64,000 nt of DNA, from positions 193,563,447 through 193,627,446 of the forward strand of contig NC_135783.1 in assembly GCF_051106095.1 (NCBI RefSeq), written 5' to 3'. This DNA is from Pogona vitticeps. Its lineage: Eukaryota; Chordata; Lepidosauria; Squamata; Agamidae. Numbering within the stretch: the stretch's first letter is position 1; each line of letters begins with the position of its first letter. The translations under genes were made by a program, and so were the position numbers. Shown piece after piece: positions 10,844 through 22,830 of this stretch. The notes beneath the pieces are model-generated. The model was not told the origin of the DNA. It searched no databases and saw nothing but the letters and a program-made list of their open reading frames with translations.

Positions 10844-12212
10844 ATCATGCCAGCTACTTTGTAGAAAATGGCTACAAACGAGGAAGAAGGCAGCTGTTGA
10901 AATGGAATGGGAACAAGCATGGCAGAAGTAAGGAATGCAGAAGGAAGGTGCAACTTGAACCTGCAGATATTCAGTAATTACATGGCTACCAATGGATGTT
11001 ATGCTGAAATTTGTATAAAATGATAGGTACACCAAAATTGTTGCCCTCATCAATGCTGTATCCGTTATATGAGGGTGTACCTTTTTCAGTTTGCAGGCAG
11101 GCTAACATAACCTACATCCCATAATTTCAGTGGCACTGTATTTGCCAACAACACAAAACATTATATCATCAGGAAAGCATGAAGTCTACAATATTACTAA
11201 GAGACCTAGCAATAGGACTCTTTGCTGATGTCAAACTATCAATGTGAGTGGAAAAAAAGACAAAACAACCACAAAGGCAGCACTAATAGTTTCACATGCC
11301 CAAAGTTGTCCAAATCTTGATAACTTTATAATGTCCCTTTCAATTGTGTATAGAAGGAGTGAGAAATGCGTGGTCTTTTTGATATTGTTAGCCGGTAACT
11401 CTCATTATCTCTCTCCATTGGCTTTACTCCCAATTGTTGATGCTGATGAGCCACCATACCACCATATGTCAATATGGACTAATGTCAGAAAGTAAGCAGG
11501 GTGGGTAGATGAGGGAGAGACCACTAAGGTACAAGACGAATCTCCCCAATGGGCTAAGAAGCTTTTTAACCTCTGGAGAGCTGTTGCCAGAAAGAGTTGG
11601 CAATAACAGGACAGATGAACCAGCCGTCTGAGGCACTAGAAGGCAGCTGTTTACATTTATTACAATATAAAGAGCAAGAAAGTTCTTTCATAATTCTTGT
11701 GAAGACAGCTGACTATTCTAAGCTGGACACTGGGCAAGGGAAGAGGAAAACAGCCATGCCCTGGTGCCAAGCGGAGTCTCTCTCTTCTTGTTTCTCATTT
11801 TCATTTTCATTTTCATTTTCTCTCTTGGTGTGCTACTACAGGTCAAACTCCATGTCTGAAACTCTCGCTGTGATTCACATTACCTCCAGCATGATGCTTA
11901 TCCACAAAGACTATCCATGCATTCAGCCATAAGTCATCAGCTGATAGGTTCACAGACACAAATGTGAACAAGTTTGTGCCTACAGACACTGTTACTTGGG
12001 AATGACAATGTACAACAACTCCTTTCCTGTTGAAGTAATGTTTTAAACCAGGTTGCATCCTGGCATTCCCAAAGATGTTAGTTGTATGTATTCTATTTTC
12101 GTGTGCTAAAATTATATTAACAAGCAACACAAAGAACTCACCTTCTTTGCTGGTCTTCTGGGGCATTCCAACATGCTCAATACCTAACCCACCACCTAAC
12201 TCCCAGCAGCCT
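10844..12212. other. No gene recognised; short TTTTCA repeat
   Basis: Unique-looking sequence. An imperfect (TTTTCA)n run lies at about 11786-11822. Frames of 83-111 codons show no domain. Confidence 0.35.
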
Positions 12213-12291
12213 TCACCACTAGCTGTGCTGGCCAGGATTTCTGGGAGTTGTAGTCCAAGAACATCTGGGTCTCCAGGTTGGGAACCACTGA
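12213..12291. mobile_element. hAT-like end with 'CTGGGAGTTGTAGTCC' motif
   Basis: GCTGTGCTGGCCAGGATTTC, then TCTGGGAGTTGTAGTCCAAG, ends at GGTTGGGAACCACTG, the outer end typical of hAT MITEs. Only the right end is present; I find no matching left end. Confidence 0.5.
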
Positions 12292-13685
12292 CCTAACCCA
12301 ATGTGAGCGTCTCCTGTTTGGAAAAGGTTTATTAAGGGTTAGTTCAGTTCAAACTTGTCCTCAGCCAGCAGATGTCACCGTTGTTTTCCAAATGTGCATG
12401 TGATATTGGAGAAGGATGGCACACCGTCTTAAAGAAAAGAAAAAAAGCTAGTAACCTTCCCATGGGTTCACTGTGTCTCTCCTAATCTCACTAAATTTCC
12501 TCTGGAGCTCTGCGAAAGAAAACACTTCAGTGAAACCGTGTCTTTAGGCTGTCAGGCACTGGAAAATTACTGCATGCATTGGACTAGGTGTCAGTTAGGT
12601 TGCCTCCTCTTTTGTGCTTCTGCAAACAGCAAATGCATGAAAATTGACAGGGAAAACTACCTCGATAGATGGCCTCGCATGGGCCTACCATCGAGCTAAT
12701 CGCCCAATAGGAAACCCGCTTTGCATGTCCTGATCATTGCTCCTCAGTGGTGACCTTTTTAATGAACACCATCTCAAGGAAAAACCGAGCCATTGTTTTG
12801 AACACCTGCAGTTTTGAAACCATCTCTTGGCCTATCCTTGGAATTAAAAAAAGAAAGAAAGGGAGATCAATAAATAGTTTTATTTCCCTGACACTGAAAA
12901 TCAGGTTAGCTGCAGAAAGAAGTGGAAGACAGGACAGATGTCCCTCTTGTTTCCTTGCTGAACGTGGTTTTGCAAGAAAGGTCATTTGATGAAACAAAAC
13001 CTACACACAGTTCTGGGTTAGCCAATGCTGTGATTGGATCACCGAAGTTATAAATAAGATGAGCCTTTGAGGTTTACAGAACTCTTTGTTAGGCAAAAGG
13101 CAGTATAAAATTGGGGGTTTGAAAAGAAACTCCACAGATCGGGCCAGGTACGGTGGCCACCGCTCATGGTGTCAGACCGCCAACAGGCAAAAACGGACTT
13201 TTAAGGTCTACACGTGGCAGAGGTAATGTGGACCTCTTGCTTGAACCCCAGCTTTGTATCATCTTTGTCTGCAGAACTCAAAAGCTAACATTATTTGCAC
13301 CTTTTTACCGATCCAGTAGAAGTATCGTCTAACCCAGAACTCTGATTTTGTGTATTGGTTATACTGCTATTTTTAGTAGGAATTGCAAAACCATTTAAGC
13401 TGGATCACCTTCAAAAATAGTATAAGTCCTAGAAGCAAAGCCCTTTTGTGTCAGGAACAAGCCGCTAAACAGGTAGATCGCCATGCAAGTACACTTGGAA
13501 ACAGTTGCTAATTTTCCTTTCCACAGGGCTGTCCAGTGACACATATGTATTCCTGGAATGTTAGAGAAGTTTCTAAATCTGTTGTTTTTTTTTTTTTAAC
13601 CACAGTTGGGAAGGAAAAGGCAGAAGAGCTGCAGAGTGGACTGAATCCAACTGATAATCCAACTACAGTAGACACATTCATTTAA
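12292..13685. other. No recognised feature
   Basis: Unique-looking sequence with T/A runs at about 13587. The paired 80 and 87-codon frames near 12740-12990 lie on opposite strands over the same bases and have no domain. Confidence 0.35.
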
Positions 13686-13749
13686 TGAGGTTTACATAAG
13701 CATTGAGTCACTATGCAGTAATTGACTCAATAGCTAAAAATGTTGCTTC

Positions 13750-13935
13750 GCACAGTAAATCACACTAATATAGGCCCATTGAATCAGTGGGGATTTGATG
13801 AACCAGCTCCTCTGTAAGATTATTTTATTCAGTAAAGTAACTCACAACCAGAGTAGGCCCATTAGAATCAATTGAACTTATAATTCAATTGTACATTGGG
13901 TGATTCAGTGAGCTTATTTTACTGTTGACCCACAG
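13750..13935. repeat. Degenerate palindromic 'GGCCCATTGAATCA' repeat
   Basis: TAGGCCCATTGAATCAGTGG recurs as GTAGGCCCATTAGAATCAATTG about 95 bases later. It resembles the short palindromic repeat at 16478-16566, whose arms contain CCCATGGAAATCAATGGGG. The class is unknown, probably a MITE relic. Confidence 0.35.
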
Positions 13936-14044
13936 GGGGAAAATTTGGGTAATACTACAGGTTTGAGGCAGGTTGATCTGCGTTTTTCACACACACACTC
14001 TCACTCTCTCTCAAGTGGAAGGTGGCTGATCCGCTCCCTATTTA

Positions 14045-14554
14045 CAGTGGGGTCTTGACTTAAGAACAGCTCAAGTTAAGAACATTTTGACTTAAGAACC
14101 ACTCTCATGGGAAAATATTGACTTGACTTACATACTTAGATTTGAGTTAAGAACTGAAAAAAAAACCACGTGGGAGGCAGGGAAAGTGCAAAATGTGAAC
14201 TTTCAGTTAACGGTTGGCCAGTGAAAAGGGTGCCTGTCTGCTTCCTCACTCCTCCCAGCGTTTAGAGAGTGGATTGGGAGACAGTCTTCGGACTGCCTGG
14301 TACTGCCTGGACTGTATTTTCCCTGCCTTCCCTGAACCTTTCTTGACCTAAGAAAAAAAGAAACAAAATATCCCCCTCTAGTGGTCGAAGGCAGAATAGC
14401 AGCTTCCCATTAGTGTCTATGGACGGAAAAGAGCAGATACGGATCAAATGGTTTTCAATGCATTCCTATGGGAAATGCAGATTTGACCTGAGAACTTTTT
14501 GACTTGAGAACCGCCTTCCAATACGGATTAAGTTCTCAAGTCAAGACCCCACTG
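14045..14554. mobile_element. Tigger/pogo-like MITE, TTGACTTAAGAAC subfamily
   Basis: The ends are CAGTGGGGTCTTGACTTAAG and its near-perfect reverse complement CTCAAGTCAAGACCCCACTG, flanked by TA on both sides (14043-14044, 14555-14556). The inner sequence repeats the TIR theme (TTGACTTACATACTTAG, TTTGACTTGAGAACC). No transposase is encoded. TA duplication and CAG termini fit Tc1/mariner-pogo elements. Confidence 0.85.
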
Positions 14555-14556
14555 TA

Positions 14557-15160
14557 CTGGGGGAGGAAAGAAGACTGTGGTGCCTTCCTTGAGTTTAGTC
14601 CCCTCCCAGCTTTCTCTCCAATTTTTACTCTCTTTTTTTCTGTTTAACAAGTTAGGCAAAGCCTCTTGCTTGTTTTTTTGCACTTCACGGCAAAGCATAG
14701 GCAGTTCCCCTTTAACTATGCCACGTGCTGGTGCACTGAAAAAAAGGTCCCCCCTGTTTCTCCCAGTGTGGCCAGTTAATGCGGAGAAGAACCAGGGAAA
14801 CAGGGGCAACTTCAGAGTGAATGAGTGCGGGAGAAACTGCATTTTCCTTGCTAGGTAGTCACAGCCTTACTGGGCTTTTCAGTCAATATTGGTCTCTAGA
14901 CACAAAGAATACTGCGATGAAAACAAGCACTTCTTTAACAAGCCCTCAGTTTCTGAAGCTATAAAACAGGCATGCATGCCAGTGCACACACACAACACCC
15001 ATAATGCTCAGATGCTCTGATGATAAAGGACAGGCTGCTGTTGATATTCCTGGGATGTGTCTCAGGGTGGATGATATTGTAGAGCAACTCTCTGCTGAAA
15101 AGCTTGCAAGAATCCTCCATAACCATGTCCCAGGCATCTGTGAACATTTGCCCTCTCTTT
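14557..15160. other. No recognised feature
   Basis: Unique-looking sequence. The frames here (93-108 codons) lack domains, and one runs on into the ATCT array. Confidence 0.35.
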
Positions 15161-15166
15161 CATTGC

Positions 15167-15329
<163 letters not shown>

Positions 15330-15334
15330 ATCAC

Positions 15335-15425
15335 TCCCTCCCTCCCACCTTTCTCCTCAAAAAGACACAAGGCAGCTTACATAATTAAAACAGCACTGAA
15401 AAGCTAAAAACAGTAAGGTAGTACC
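15335..15425 (-). mobile_element. L2-like LINE tail
   Basis: CCACCTTTCTCCTCAAAAAG, then GGCAGCTTACATAATTAAAA, is the reverse complement of the GGAGAAAGGTGG tail shared by L2-like LINEs here. Confidence 0.5.
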
Positions 15426-15429
15426 AGAA

Positions 15430-16470
15430 AATGCTGAGCACCTATTAGTGAGGATCTTTTTCTGTGGAGACCTGGATCCTCTCTCTTGGGGGAGGGGAAA
15501 GGGTGAGGTGATCACAGGTGAGGGGAATCCCCCCCCCCCTGGGCTGAGCATTTCGGGTGGGGTATCTTTAGAGTTGGGATCTAAACAGTGACATTTCCTA
15601 TCCCTGGCTGTAACATCAATAGGTTAAGAAGCTCGTGGCAATTCCCTTGAACCCCTGCAATTGGTTCTCCTGGCAAAGGCTGATGAGAACAGAGGCCCAG
15701 CAATATCAGGAGGGTCAGAGGTTTCCTGCTGCAGATTCGTCCTCTCTCTTGGCCCTTTCCTCTGCTTGCACACTTGAAAAGCTCAAGCTTTCCATAGCCA
15801 GCCAGCCATGCTGCCAATGTCATGCGCTCCTCTTCTTTGAGTTAGTGAGAAAAATAAGGCCTGCAACCGTCTATACATCGGAGGAATGTTGATCTTGTTG
15901 ATATACACTCAGAACTTGGAAGGTCAGTCTCTCCGGCTTGGGTCACCTCTTTTGATCTTCCTATTTTCTTTTACGTGGACAGATTCAGAGTGGGAGGCTA
16001 ACAATCGATCCCACGGAGGGCAGAGTGGCTTGCAGCTCCATGGTTTGGTGAAGCGACAGCTTCAGGAAATAGCCATTGTCCCTTCTGTTAGCAGAGAATG
16101 TATTTTATGACCCTTGAGATCATTGATCTGGGGGGTGGGGGTGGGGGCACCCCACCACAAGAAGTACTTGAAACCCTGGAATGAAGACATTCCACACTTG
16201 TTGGTCAGCCTCTTTGACAGACACAAGTTTGCTCCCTTTGGTTTTGAAAACTAGATATGCACAGCAGACCATGTCTACATCAAGCTGAAAGGGAACATAT
16301 GGTCAGATCAAGATTGAATTAAAACTCATGGGGGTTTGAAAGAGAAAGCTTGGGAAAAAAAATCTGTAGCAGCAGAAATAATTCTTTGCTTTTTAGACCG
16401 TAATTACAAGTGACATGTTTCCTCTCTCCAGCGCAATCTTCTAGTTAGTTCATATTAGATCTGTGGGTTG
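15430..16470. other. No gene recognised; G-runs near 16130
   Basis: Unique-looking sequence. GGGGGGTGGGGGTGGGGG at about 16130-16147 has four G-tracts and could form a quadruplex. A C-run lies at 15530-15539. Confidence 0.35.
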
Positions 16471-16477
16471 GATCCAA

Positions 16478-16566
16478 ATTGTTGCTGCTTAGAGCAGGCC
16501 CATGGAAATCAATGGGGCTTAAGGGAAGAACCATAGTTTTCACTGGGTCTACTCTAAGCAGGACTG
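16478..16566. repeat. Short palindromic repeat (TCTACTCTAAGCA arms)
   Basis: GCTTAGAGCAGGCCCATGG on the left pairs imperfectly with CACTGGGTCTACTCTAAGCA on the right, around CAATGGGGCTTAAG. It is like a short reptile MITE, class unresolved. Confidence 0.45.
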
Positions 16567-17940
16567 AGGCTCTAGTATTCATCTGCATTTCCTTCACGGC
16601 CTCTCCTTTTTGCTCTTGGGTACCTGGATCTCACTTTTTGCAGGAATTCCCTTGTCAAATAGTACATATTATCCCATTAATACCACTCTGCATCAGTCAC
16701 TGCAATTAGAGTGAACTTATTTTCCCTTCTTGCTCATTTTGTGCAACAGTGCTTGAACAACACTTATTACTATCCCCTAGAGAATCATTTATATCCCATC
16801 GCCAGCATTCTTCCACTCCCTTGGAAACTTGAAATGGGGAGTTTAGATTACAAAACAGGAAGAGGAGAAGTTGTAAACATGCATTTTCTCTCTGTATTCC
16901 TTCCAAGGAGTATTAGAACACAACTAGGCAGGGCACAGGCTGAGTAAGACAGACTTGCTCACCCACCTTTTCCTACTAAGGTGGAGGCTTCTTCCTGCCA
17001 TCAGTCCATCTGCAGTCCGAGATCACTTGGCTGAGCTAAGGAGACCCTTCCAAAAAAAAAGAAAAAAGAAAGAAAGAAAGGAAATGAGATAGTACAAAAC
17101 AACACCCAGACCAAGCCAAGCTAAGCCAAAACTTCCTTTAATTTGCTGAAGATAACAGCCAACTTTGTTGACCCCCTAGTATCCTTTTCTTCTTTTGACC
17201 TGCTTCTAGCATGAGCAGCTGCCACTGAGCCTTTGGGCAATAGGCCATGAGTAGGAAAGAGATAAAACCATGGTATTGTGTACTTGTGGCTCTTCCCACC
17301 TCCCTGAGCAGCTGACCATTCATCAGCCAAGCAGGGAGACTCCCTGTCCTATCTCTGCACCACAGTGGTCAGCTGCATGGGGAGGCAGGGAAGAGTTGGC
17401 TGGGCTCCTTCTGTGATTGATGCAATGTCAACAGAGCCAGGCACCATGCTGCGAATGGTGAGTGGACCTGCCAGCTCAGGGGGAGGGAATGGGTCTCTGT
17501 AGCACCTCTGGTGCTGCTATTCACATTCGTATCCCCAGGGATACGAATTGCCCATATTTAGCTCACATCATCCCCCACCTGCATACTGAGAATGTGGTAC
17601 ACACTGCATGGCATTCCTTTTTCACTCAGCTCACCATAGCATTGAGTTTAATGAGGCATCATTCTTTGATGGACTTTTATCTCATGTGCTTTGTTACAAC
17701 AGTAGATTGATGTGGGGCTACCACAAGTGGATGCTGTGCAAAGCAAGCAAAACAGAACTCCCTTTTCTCTGCTCAGACTCTTATCTATATGCCCATCCTT
17801 TTCCTAATAGCCATTTGTGCCACAAGGAAGGCATGTGCATGTAAGCCAAATGATTATAAGAAAACACATACAAAATGTACAATATATGCCCTTTCAGTGA
17901 CAAAGTCCTTTTCCTCTCCCACCCCAGAATAATGATGTGA
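16567..17940. other. No recognised feature
   Basis: Unique-looking sequence with an A/GAAA-rich run at about 17055-17090. Overlapping frames of 60-80 codons have no domains. Confidence 0.35.
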
Positions 17941-17944
17941 GACA

Positions 17945-19370
17945 CAAAGTGATCGGGTAAACCAGGGCCACGCTTTATTAATCAATGCAATATTTAAGAT
18001 CTCACAACAGAGAGGGGCCTGCCGTCGTGCAGAAAGAGTATATATAGGGTCTCATGGGACCCCTATTCCAGAAAATGGGTGAGTCCCACGCCCTGAGGCT
18101 GTACGGTCCTACAGACAGCGCAACTCCGGCCAGCCTTGCTTTGACCAGCCCCAGCCCTCAAACCTCCAATTCCATTAGTGGCCCTTGGTCCGGGCATGGC
18201 ACCAGCACATCCTCCCCCCCCGGCATGTTGTAATCTCATGATCCACAGCACTGGGAGTTTGGATGCGCTATATCCTTGCTTGTGTTTTCACTGGGGCTCA
18301 CTGACCTAACTTTCTTCTGCACTACTCACCATGGCGCAGGGACTAGCACGACCATGTTCCTTGCCCGACCATCTCATCTACAATCACACATAGGCTCCTC
18401 TGAAGATCCCGAAGGAAGAGCTCCGTTCCCAAATCAGACAGGTGAACCCCATCACTCCTAAACAGCTCCAGCTGGTCCAAACGGATGTTGGGATGCCCTG
18501 TGAGAGTTCCAAGTCCCGTGCACTGCAGACTTCCCTATTAAGTCTTCTACGAGCTGTGTTTATGCACTGTGGGGAGTAATCTGCTCTCCAGCTCGACTGA
18601 GGTACCGTTGTCAACCACAAAATGCTCATTTCCGGGTGTTCTGCCTTCAGTAGGCTCAAATCTTGTATTATAACGATCACCAACAACTTGCCGCTATGCT
18701 CAGCTAAGTCGTTGTCATCGAGACATCGGGAGGGGAAACATGAGGGTCGTGAGGGTACGCATCCCACAGCAGGAACGCATCCCTTGCGCTGCAGAGCTAA
18801 CCTGAGTGGGCTGTGGGACCCATCCTTCTGGAGGCAGGTTTGATGGAAAGGCATGTACGTACACCCGTTTGCGCTCTGCCAGGCCAAGGCCAAGAGGCTG
18901 TTTCCCTGTAAGTGTCTGGTGCCACCTGCCAACCCTGCTGCTGCTGAATCCTGGATTGCTCTCGTTGCTGCCCCTTCTCCACTTACTGCCATCTTCGCCC
19001 CTGGTTCTGAAGGACCACCCGCTGCTCCTGCTACTCCACTCTGGGACGCCTGTGGTGACGACTCTGACGCTGGTACCAGTGCACCTGGAGTAGCAACCTG
19101 TCTTGCCTCTAGCACAGCAAAACGAGATAATAAATCATTAGCCCAGGTTTTAAGCTTTGTTCTCTTAGGACTCTTCGACTCCTTGGCTGACCTATGAGGC
19201 TGGGTCCTACTTGCAGCCGGTCCAGGCTGTAACGCATGCTCCGCCTCCAGTGCAGCAATCTTAGCTTGTAGCTGCTGCCATATTGGCCAGCTCTCCTCAT
19301 CAGGAGAAGATGATGAAAGCAAAGCCTGAGGCACTGGGTGCCTTGCAGCAGGCTGCTTGCCCTTGCCCTT
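17945..19370 (-). mobile_element. Tyrosine-recombinase retrotransposon-like (Ngaro/DIRS) fossil
   Basis: A long minus-strand frame (18384-19460) contains a coiled-coil-like WQQLQAKIAALEAEH, a Pro/Ser/Ala-rich linker, and a region resembling the SGNH-hydrolase-like domain carried by some vertebrate Ngaro elements (DNDLAEHSG, then HPEMSILW and WRADYSPQCINTARRRLN). The reading frame begins in the neighbouring microsatellite, so its start is not natural. The part at 17945-18380 looks like the element's terminal non-coding region and is echoed at 51845-52300. I see no recombinase or RT here, so this is a broken partial copy. The family name is a moderate-confidence inference. Confidence 0.45.
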
Positions 19371-19392
19371 GTATGTATGTATGTATGTATGT

Positions 19393-19439
<47 letters not shown>

Positions 19440-19441
19440 CA
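19371..19441. repeat. (ATGT)n(AGGC)n compound microsatellite
   Basis: Tandem ATGT units (19371-19393) pass into tandem AGGC units up to 19441. Confidence 0.95.
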
Positions 19442-20880
19442 AGAAGGCTCCATGTGGCAAAGTGCGCTCGTTGACAGAGTAGCCATTTTCTTATTACGTG
19501 CAGATCATCTGCTCCACCAGAAAAACCCATCCAAACAATCCATTATAGATAATCTCTCATTAGAAATTGGAATTCCTTAATTGCTGAAAGTGTCTGAGTG
19601 TCATGGCAGGAGATTTTCTTGCTTCCTATAATTTTTAGATTAGCTTGCTTCATTTTGTGATTGGTTTATGAGAGCTAAGTACAGCTTGTGTGCAGGGCTG
19701 ATGCTTCAGACCTGAAGGTCTGCCTCAAGCACATGGCTGGAACGTAAATATGTTTTCAGTTCTGACAGATTATCTGTACTGTGTAATTAGGCTCCCAGCC
19801 ATCTGCATCATAGGGAGTTCATTAGGGCTGATTATACAGAAGAAACATTATCTTCCCTATATCTTGTTCAGGGTCCCCCAACACTGAAGACTTATTTCAC
19901 CAAATAAGGATAATTTTAAAAAAATATCTTTCTGAAAAGGAATATTGCTGAAAATATTAGATGGAGTAGAAATGAGTCCTTGGCCCCAAATCAATGTCCA
20001 AATGTAATTATTTTCCCATGTTGGAAATGTTCCTGTTCTGGACTGTGACACTAGCCATACTGGCTGACCGACTGGGGAACAGAAGTCCAAACAAGTTTCC
20101 ACTTTAAAAACTGATCAAACACTTTTATCAATCAATCAAAGGAACCAAAGGGTTAAAGTGAAACCAATCCACACAGGTGCATTATCAATGGGATGTCATA
20201 CTTTTCCTTTCAGAAGACAAAGGTTACAGTGGTCACCATTCAAGATGACAGAGCTTGCTTAGTTAACGATGGCAACCATGCAGATCACGGAGGTGCCATG
20301 CATATAAATATAAATAGACTTGAACTTCATTTGAGTTATGGAAATATTAGACCTACACTCTATCAAAAGCAAGGGATCATCTAAGCTGGTGACAAACCAG
20401 ATCTGATATATGGAACAATGACCTTAGAGTATCAATGAATTGCTTGTTCTTGTTTGAAGCAGGTGAGCTCTGCATCCCCAGCACAGGGGGACAGTTTAGA
20501 AAGGGATAAACCTTATTAAAACAAAAACAGGAAAGATATTGTCCAGGCGGATTAAACAGTAGAATACTACAGCCTGTTGCCCATCTCTTAGACATCGTTG
20601 GGCAAAAGGTGGTTTACAGTCCACCTTCACTGAGGGCTTTGAAATGTGCATTTGCCATGTGCTGGCTAGCTTCTCCTCCATGTGTAAATTTGATGATATC
20701 TTTGATAGTTTGGTTTCTGTATCTCTTGCCGCCTGACCTGGGGGTGTGTGTCTCTCTCTGTTGGCTGGGTGCCAACTCCAAACACAGATGTGGCATTTGT
20801 CTCTCCAGAAGCCTGGAGTCACCGTTTGGATGCTGAAGCTACAATTGCACTCCGTTAGTGAAAATAAACCTTGGCGCCCA
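19442..20880. other. No recognised feature
   Basis: Unique-looking sequence. The 141-codon minus frame at 20496-20921 has no recognised domain and overlaps shorter frames on both strands. Part of it could be internal sequence of the LTR-like fossil to its right, but no family motif supports that. Confidence 0.3.
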
Positions 20881-20884
20881 AGGT

Positions 20885-21625
20885 AACAAGTTAAACAGAG
20901 TCTCTTATCAGGCAGCTTCAAATCCTCCCCTTTAATAAGCAGAATAAAGACACAGAGAGTTTAGGAAAAGCACAGAGAGAGCTTGATAAGAAACTTATGG
21001 CATGATATATTCAGTCTTCATATATCAGCATATATCATACATATATACATGTCATTATATACATAGCTTGTGAATAAATCACTTAGAGCCTCGTGGCGCA
21101 GTGGTTAAAACGCTGTACTGCAGCTAAAACTGTGCTCACGACCTGGGGTTCAAATCCCAGGTAGCCGGCTCAAGGTTGACTCAGCCTTCCATCCTTCCGA
21201 GGTCGGTAAAATGAGTACCCAGCTTGCTGGGGGGGCAATGTGTAGCCTGTATAATTAAAATTGTAAACCGCCCGGAGAGTGCTTGTAGCGCTATGGGGCG
21301 GTATATAAGTCCAATAAATAAATAAATATATAAATAAATAAACACAGACATTCAAAGAAGTAAAGACCACCAGACTCACAACTGAGTGGCAAAGTGCTGT
21401 TCCTACTCTTCTGCTTAAATAGGAAGAAGAGCAGCCGATCACTACAGACCATGCAGCTGAATGTGGTTAACCAGCACTACCTAAGCTTGTTCTAGCTGCA
21501 TGTCATCAGTCATCCATCTTACATTGACTTTTACAGGCATGACTTTGCATTCATCATCCATTTTACATTCCCTCTACAAAATTAAATTTAACCCCTTGTT
21601 CACATGTTAGGAAGAGATCCTGACA
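20885..21625 (-). mobile_element. LTR-like fossil, interrupted by a SINE
   Basis: Read on the minus strand, the block starts TGTCAGGATCTCTTCC. It has a TATA-like CCTATTTAAGCAGAAG, then ACTTTGCCACTCAGTTGTGA, and an ATTAAA signal before TTAAAGGGGAGG. The order (TG start, TATA, poly(A) signal) fits a retroviral or Gypsy LTR. A GGCGCC-containing stretch just past its end (about 20872) could be a primer-binding site, but its match to a tRNA is unclear. The SINE at 21086-21345 lies inside. The far boundary is not firm. Confidence 0.35.
21086..21345 (+). mobile_element. tRNA-derived SINE (family B), good copy
   Basis: Head GAGCCTCGTGGCGCAGTGG, B-box GGGGTTCAAATCCC, mid-section GGTCGGTAAAATGAGTACCC, and tail GCGCTATGGGGCGGTATATA ending in an (AATA)n run. 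It is very similar to the copy at 58313. The tail is of L2-like LINE type (GGGCGGTATATAA, ATAAATAAA), suggesting mobilisation by that class. Confidence 0.9.
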
Positions 21626-21629
21626 CTCT

Positions 21630-22180
21630 CCCCATCTTTTTACAGGGACCTGTTTCCAAAATTGTCCCGATGAGCAGATTTACTAAAATCATTTCCCACC
21701 TCAAAACAAAGCATATGAACAAGCAATGTGGAAGGCTCACGGAGACAGCGGGTGGGCAGGAATTCATATACAAACCTCTTCCTCCTACGGCTCCTTCATC
21801 TCCTAAGGTTTTTTCATCCAAGAAGTTCTCCTTTCTATATTTCTTTTCTCCTTTATTTTGCCTCAGTTGTGATCATCTGTACTCTTCATTTTTTGTTCCA
21901 TGACCAAAGTATGTTAGTGGTCTGCATTTTGTATGCTTTATGCTTTCTTGGTCTTTCTTCATTTACCTTAGGACTCTTTTGCAGGCCACCCTCTCAATCC
22001 ACAAAATTCTCATGTATCCTAAAACTTGACACCCTTGATATAAAACTCCTATTACATTAAAGACAGAAAGGAGATAGAAGCGGCATAAAATGAAATAAAG
22101 GAAATGATTCCTTTAACTAAAGTGTTCCTTAATTGCTTAATTTGGTGGCAAACACCAAAGAGAATTCTAAAACCTTAACT
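21630..22180. other. No recognised feature
   Basis: Unique-looking, T-rich sequence. Overlapping frames of 73-110 codons have no domain. Confidence 0.35.
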
Positions 22181-22184
22181 AATA

Positions 22185-22614
22185 CAGTGGTGCCTCGCTT
22201 AACAGGGGCCCCATTTAACAATGAAATCGCATAGTGATTAACTTTTTGCAATTGCTTTTGCGATCGCTTTGCGATGTTTCCTATGGGGGTTTTTGCTTTG
22301 CAATGATCGGTACCCTGTTTCGCTTACTGATCATCGCAAAGTGATGATTTTTTAACAGCTGATCGGCGGTTCCAAAATGGCCGCTGGGTAAAAAATGGCC
22401 GCCCGCTGTTTTCTGGGACGTATTCCTTGCTTACCGGGCAGCAGAAATGGCCACCGTATGGAGGATTTTCGCTTAAAGGTGAGTCTGAAGCCCATAGGAA
22501 TGCATTGAAGGGGTTTCAATGCATTCCTATGGACTTTTTAATATCGCATAGTGACGAAATCGTTTTGCAGCGATTTTGGTGCACGGATTATCGTCACTAT
22601 GCGAGGCACCATTG
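22185..22614. mobile_element. Tigger/pogo-like MITE, GTGCCTCGC subfamily
   Basis: CAGTGGTGCCTCGCTTAACA at the left and ATGCGAGGCACCATTG at the right are inverted copies, flanked by TA (22183-22184, 22615-22616). The interior has AAAATGGCCGC twice and GCGATCGC-type palindromes shared with the copies at 34798 and 60475. Confidence 0.9.
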
Positions 22615-22617
22615 TAA

Positions 22618-22830
22618 TTGTATATTGCCAAGCTGATTTAGACTTTATAGTGACCCTCATAGAATGTTTTGAAATGATTTACTATTGCTTTGATGCTGGG
22701 TGTACTCTGGGGCAGTGCAACTTGCCCACGGCCATACAGGCTGGCTCTACTCACAGGCGACATAGTGAGGAATTGAACTCCGGATCTCTGGCTCCACAGC
22801 CAGGTACCTAAACCGCTGAGCTAGCCGGCA
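22618..22830 (-). mobile_element. tRNA/MIR-like SINE (family C)
   Basis: On the plus strand, reversed RTE-like tail first (CCAAGCTGATTTAGAC), then the MIR-like core GCAACTTGCCCACGGCCATA, then GGAATTGAACTCCGG and the reversed head TAAACCGCTGAGCTAGCCGG. It lies directly beside the Tigger-like MITE end. Confidence 0.75.

Noticed and set aside
20860-20890. TTGGCGCCCAA as a plus-strand lysine-tRNA primer-binding site
   Set aside because: The short match is palindromic and is not preceded by a convincing LTR end on the plus strand.
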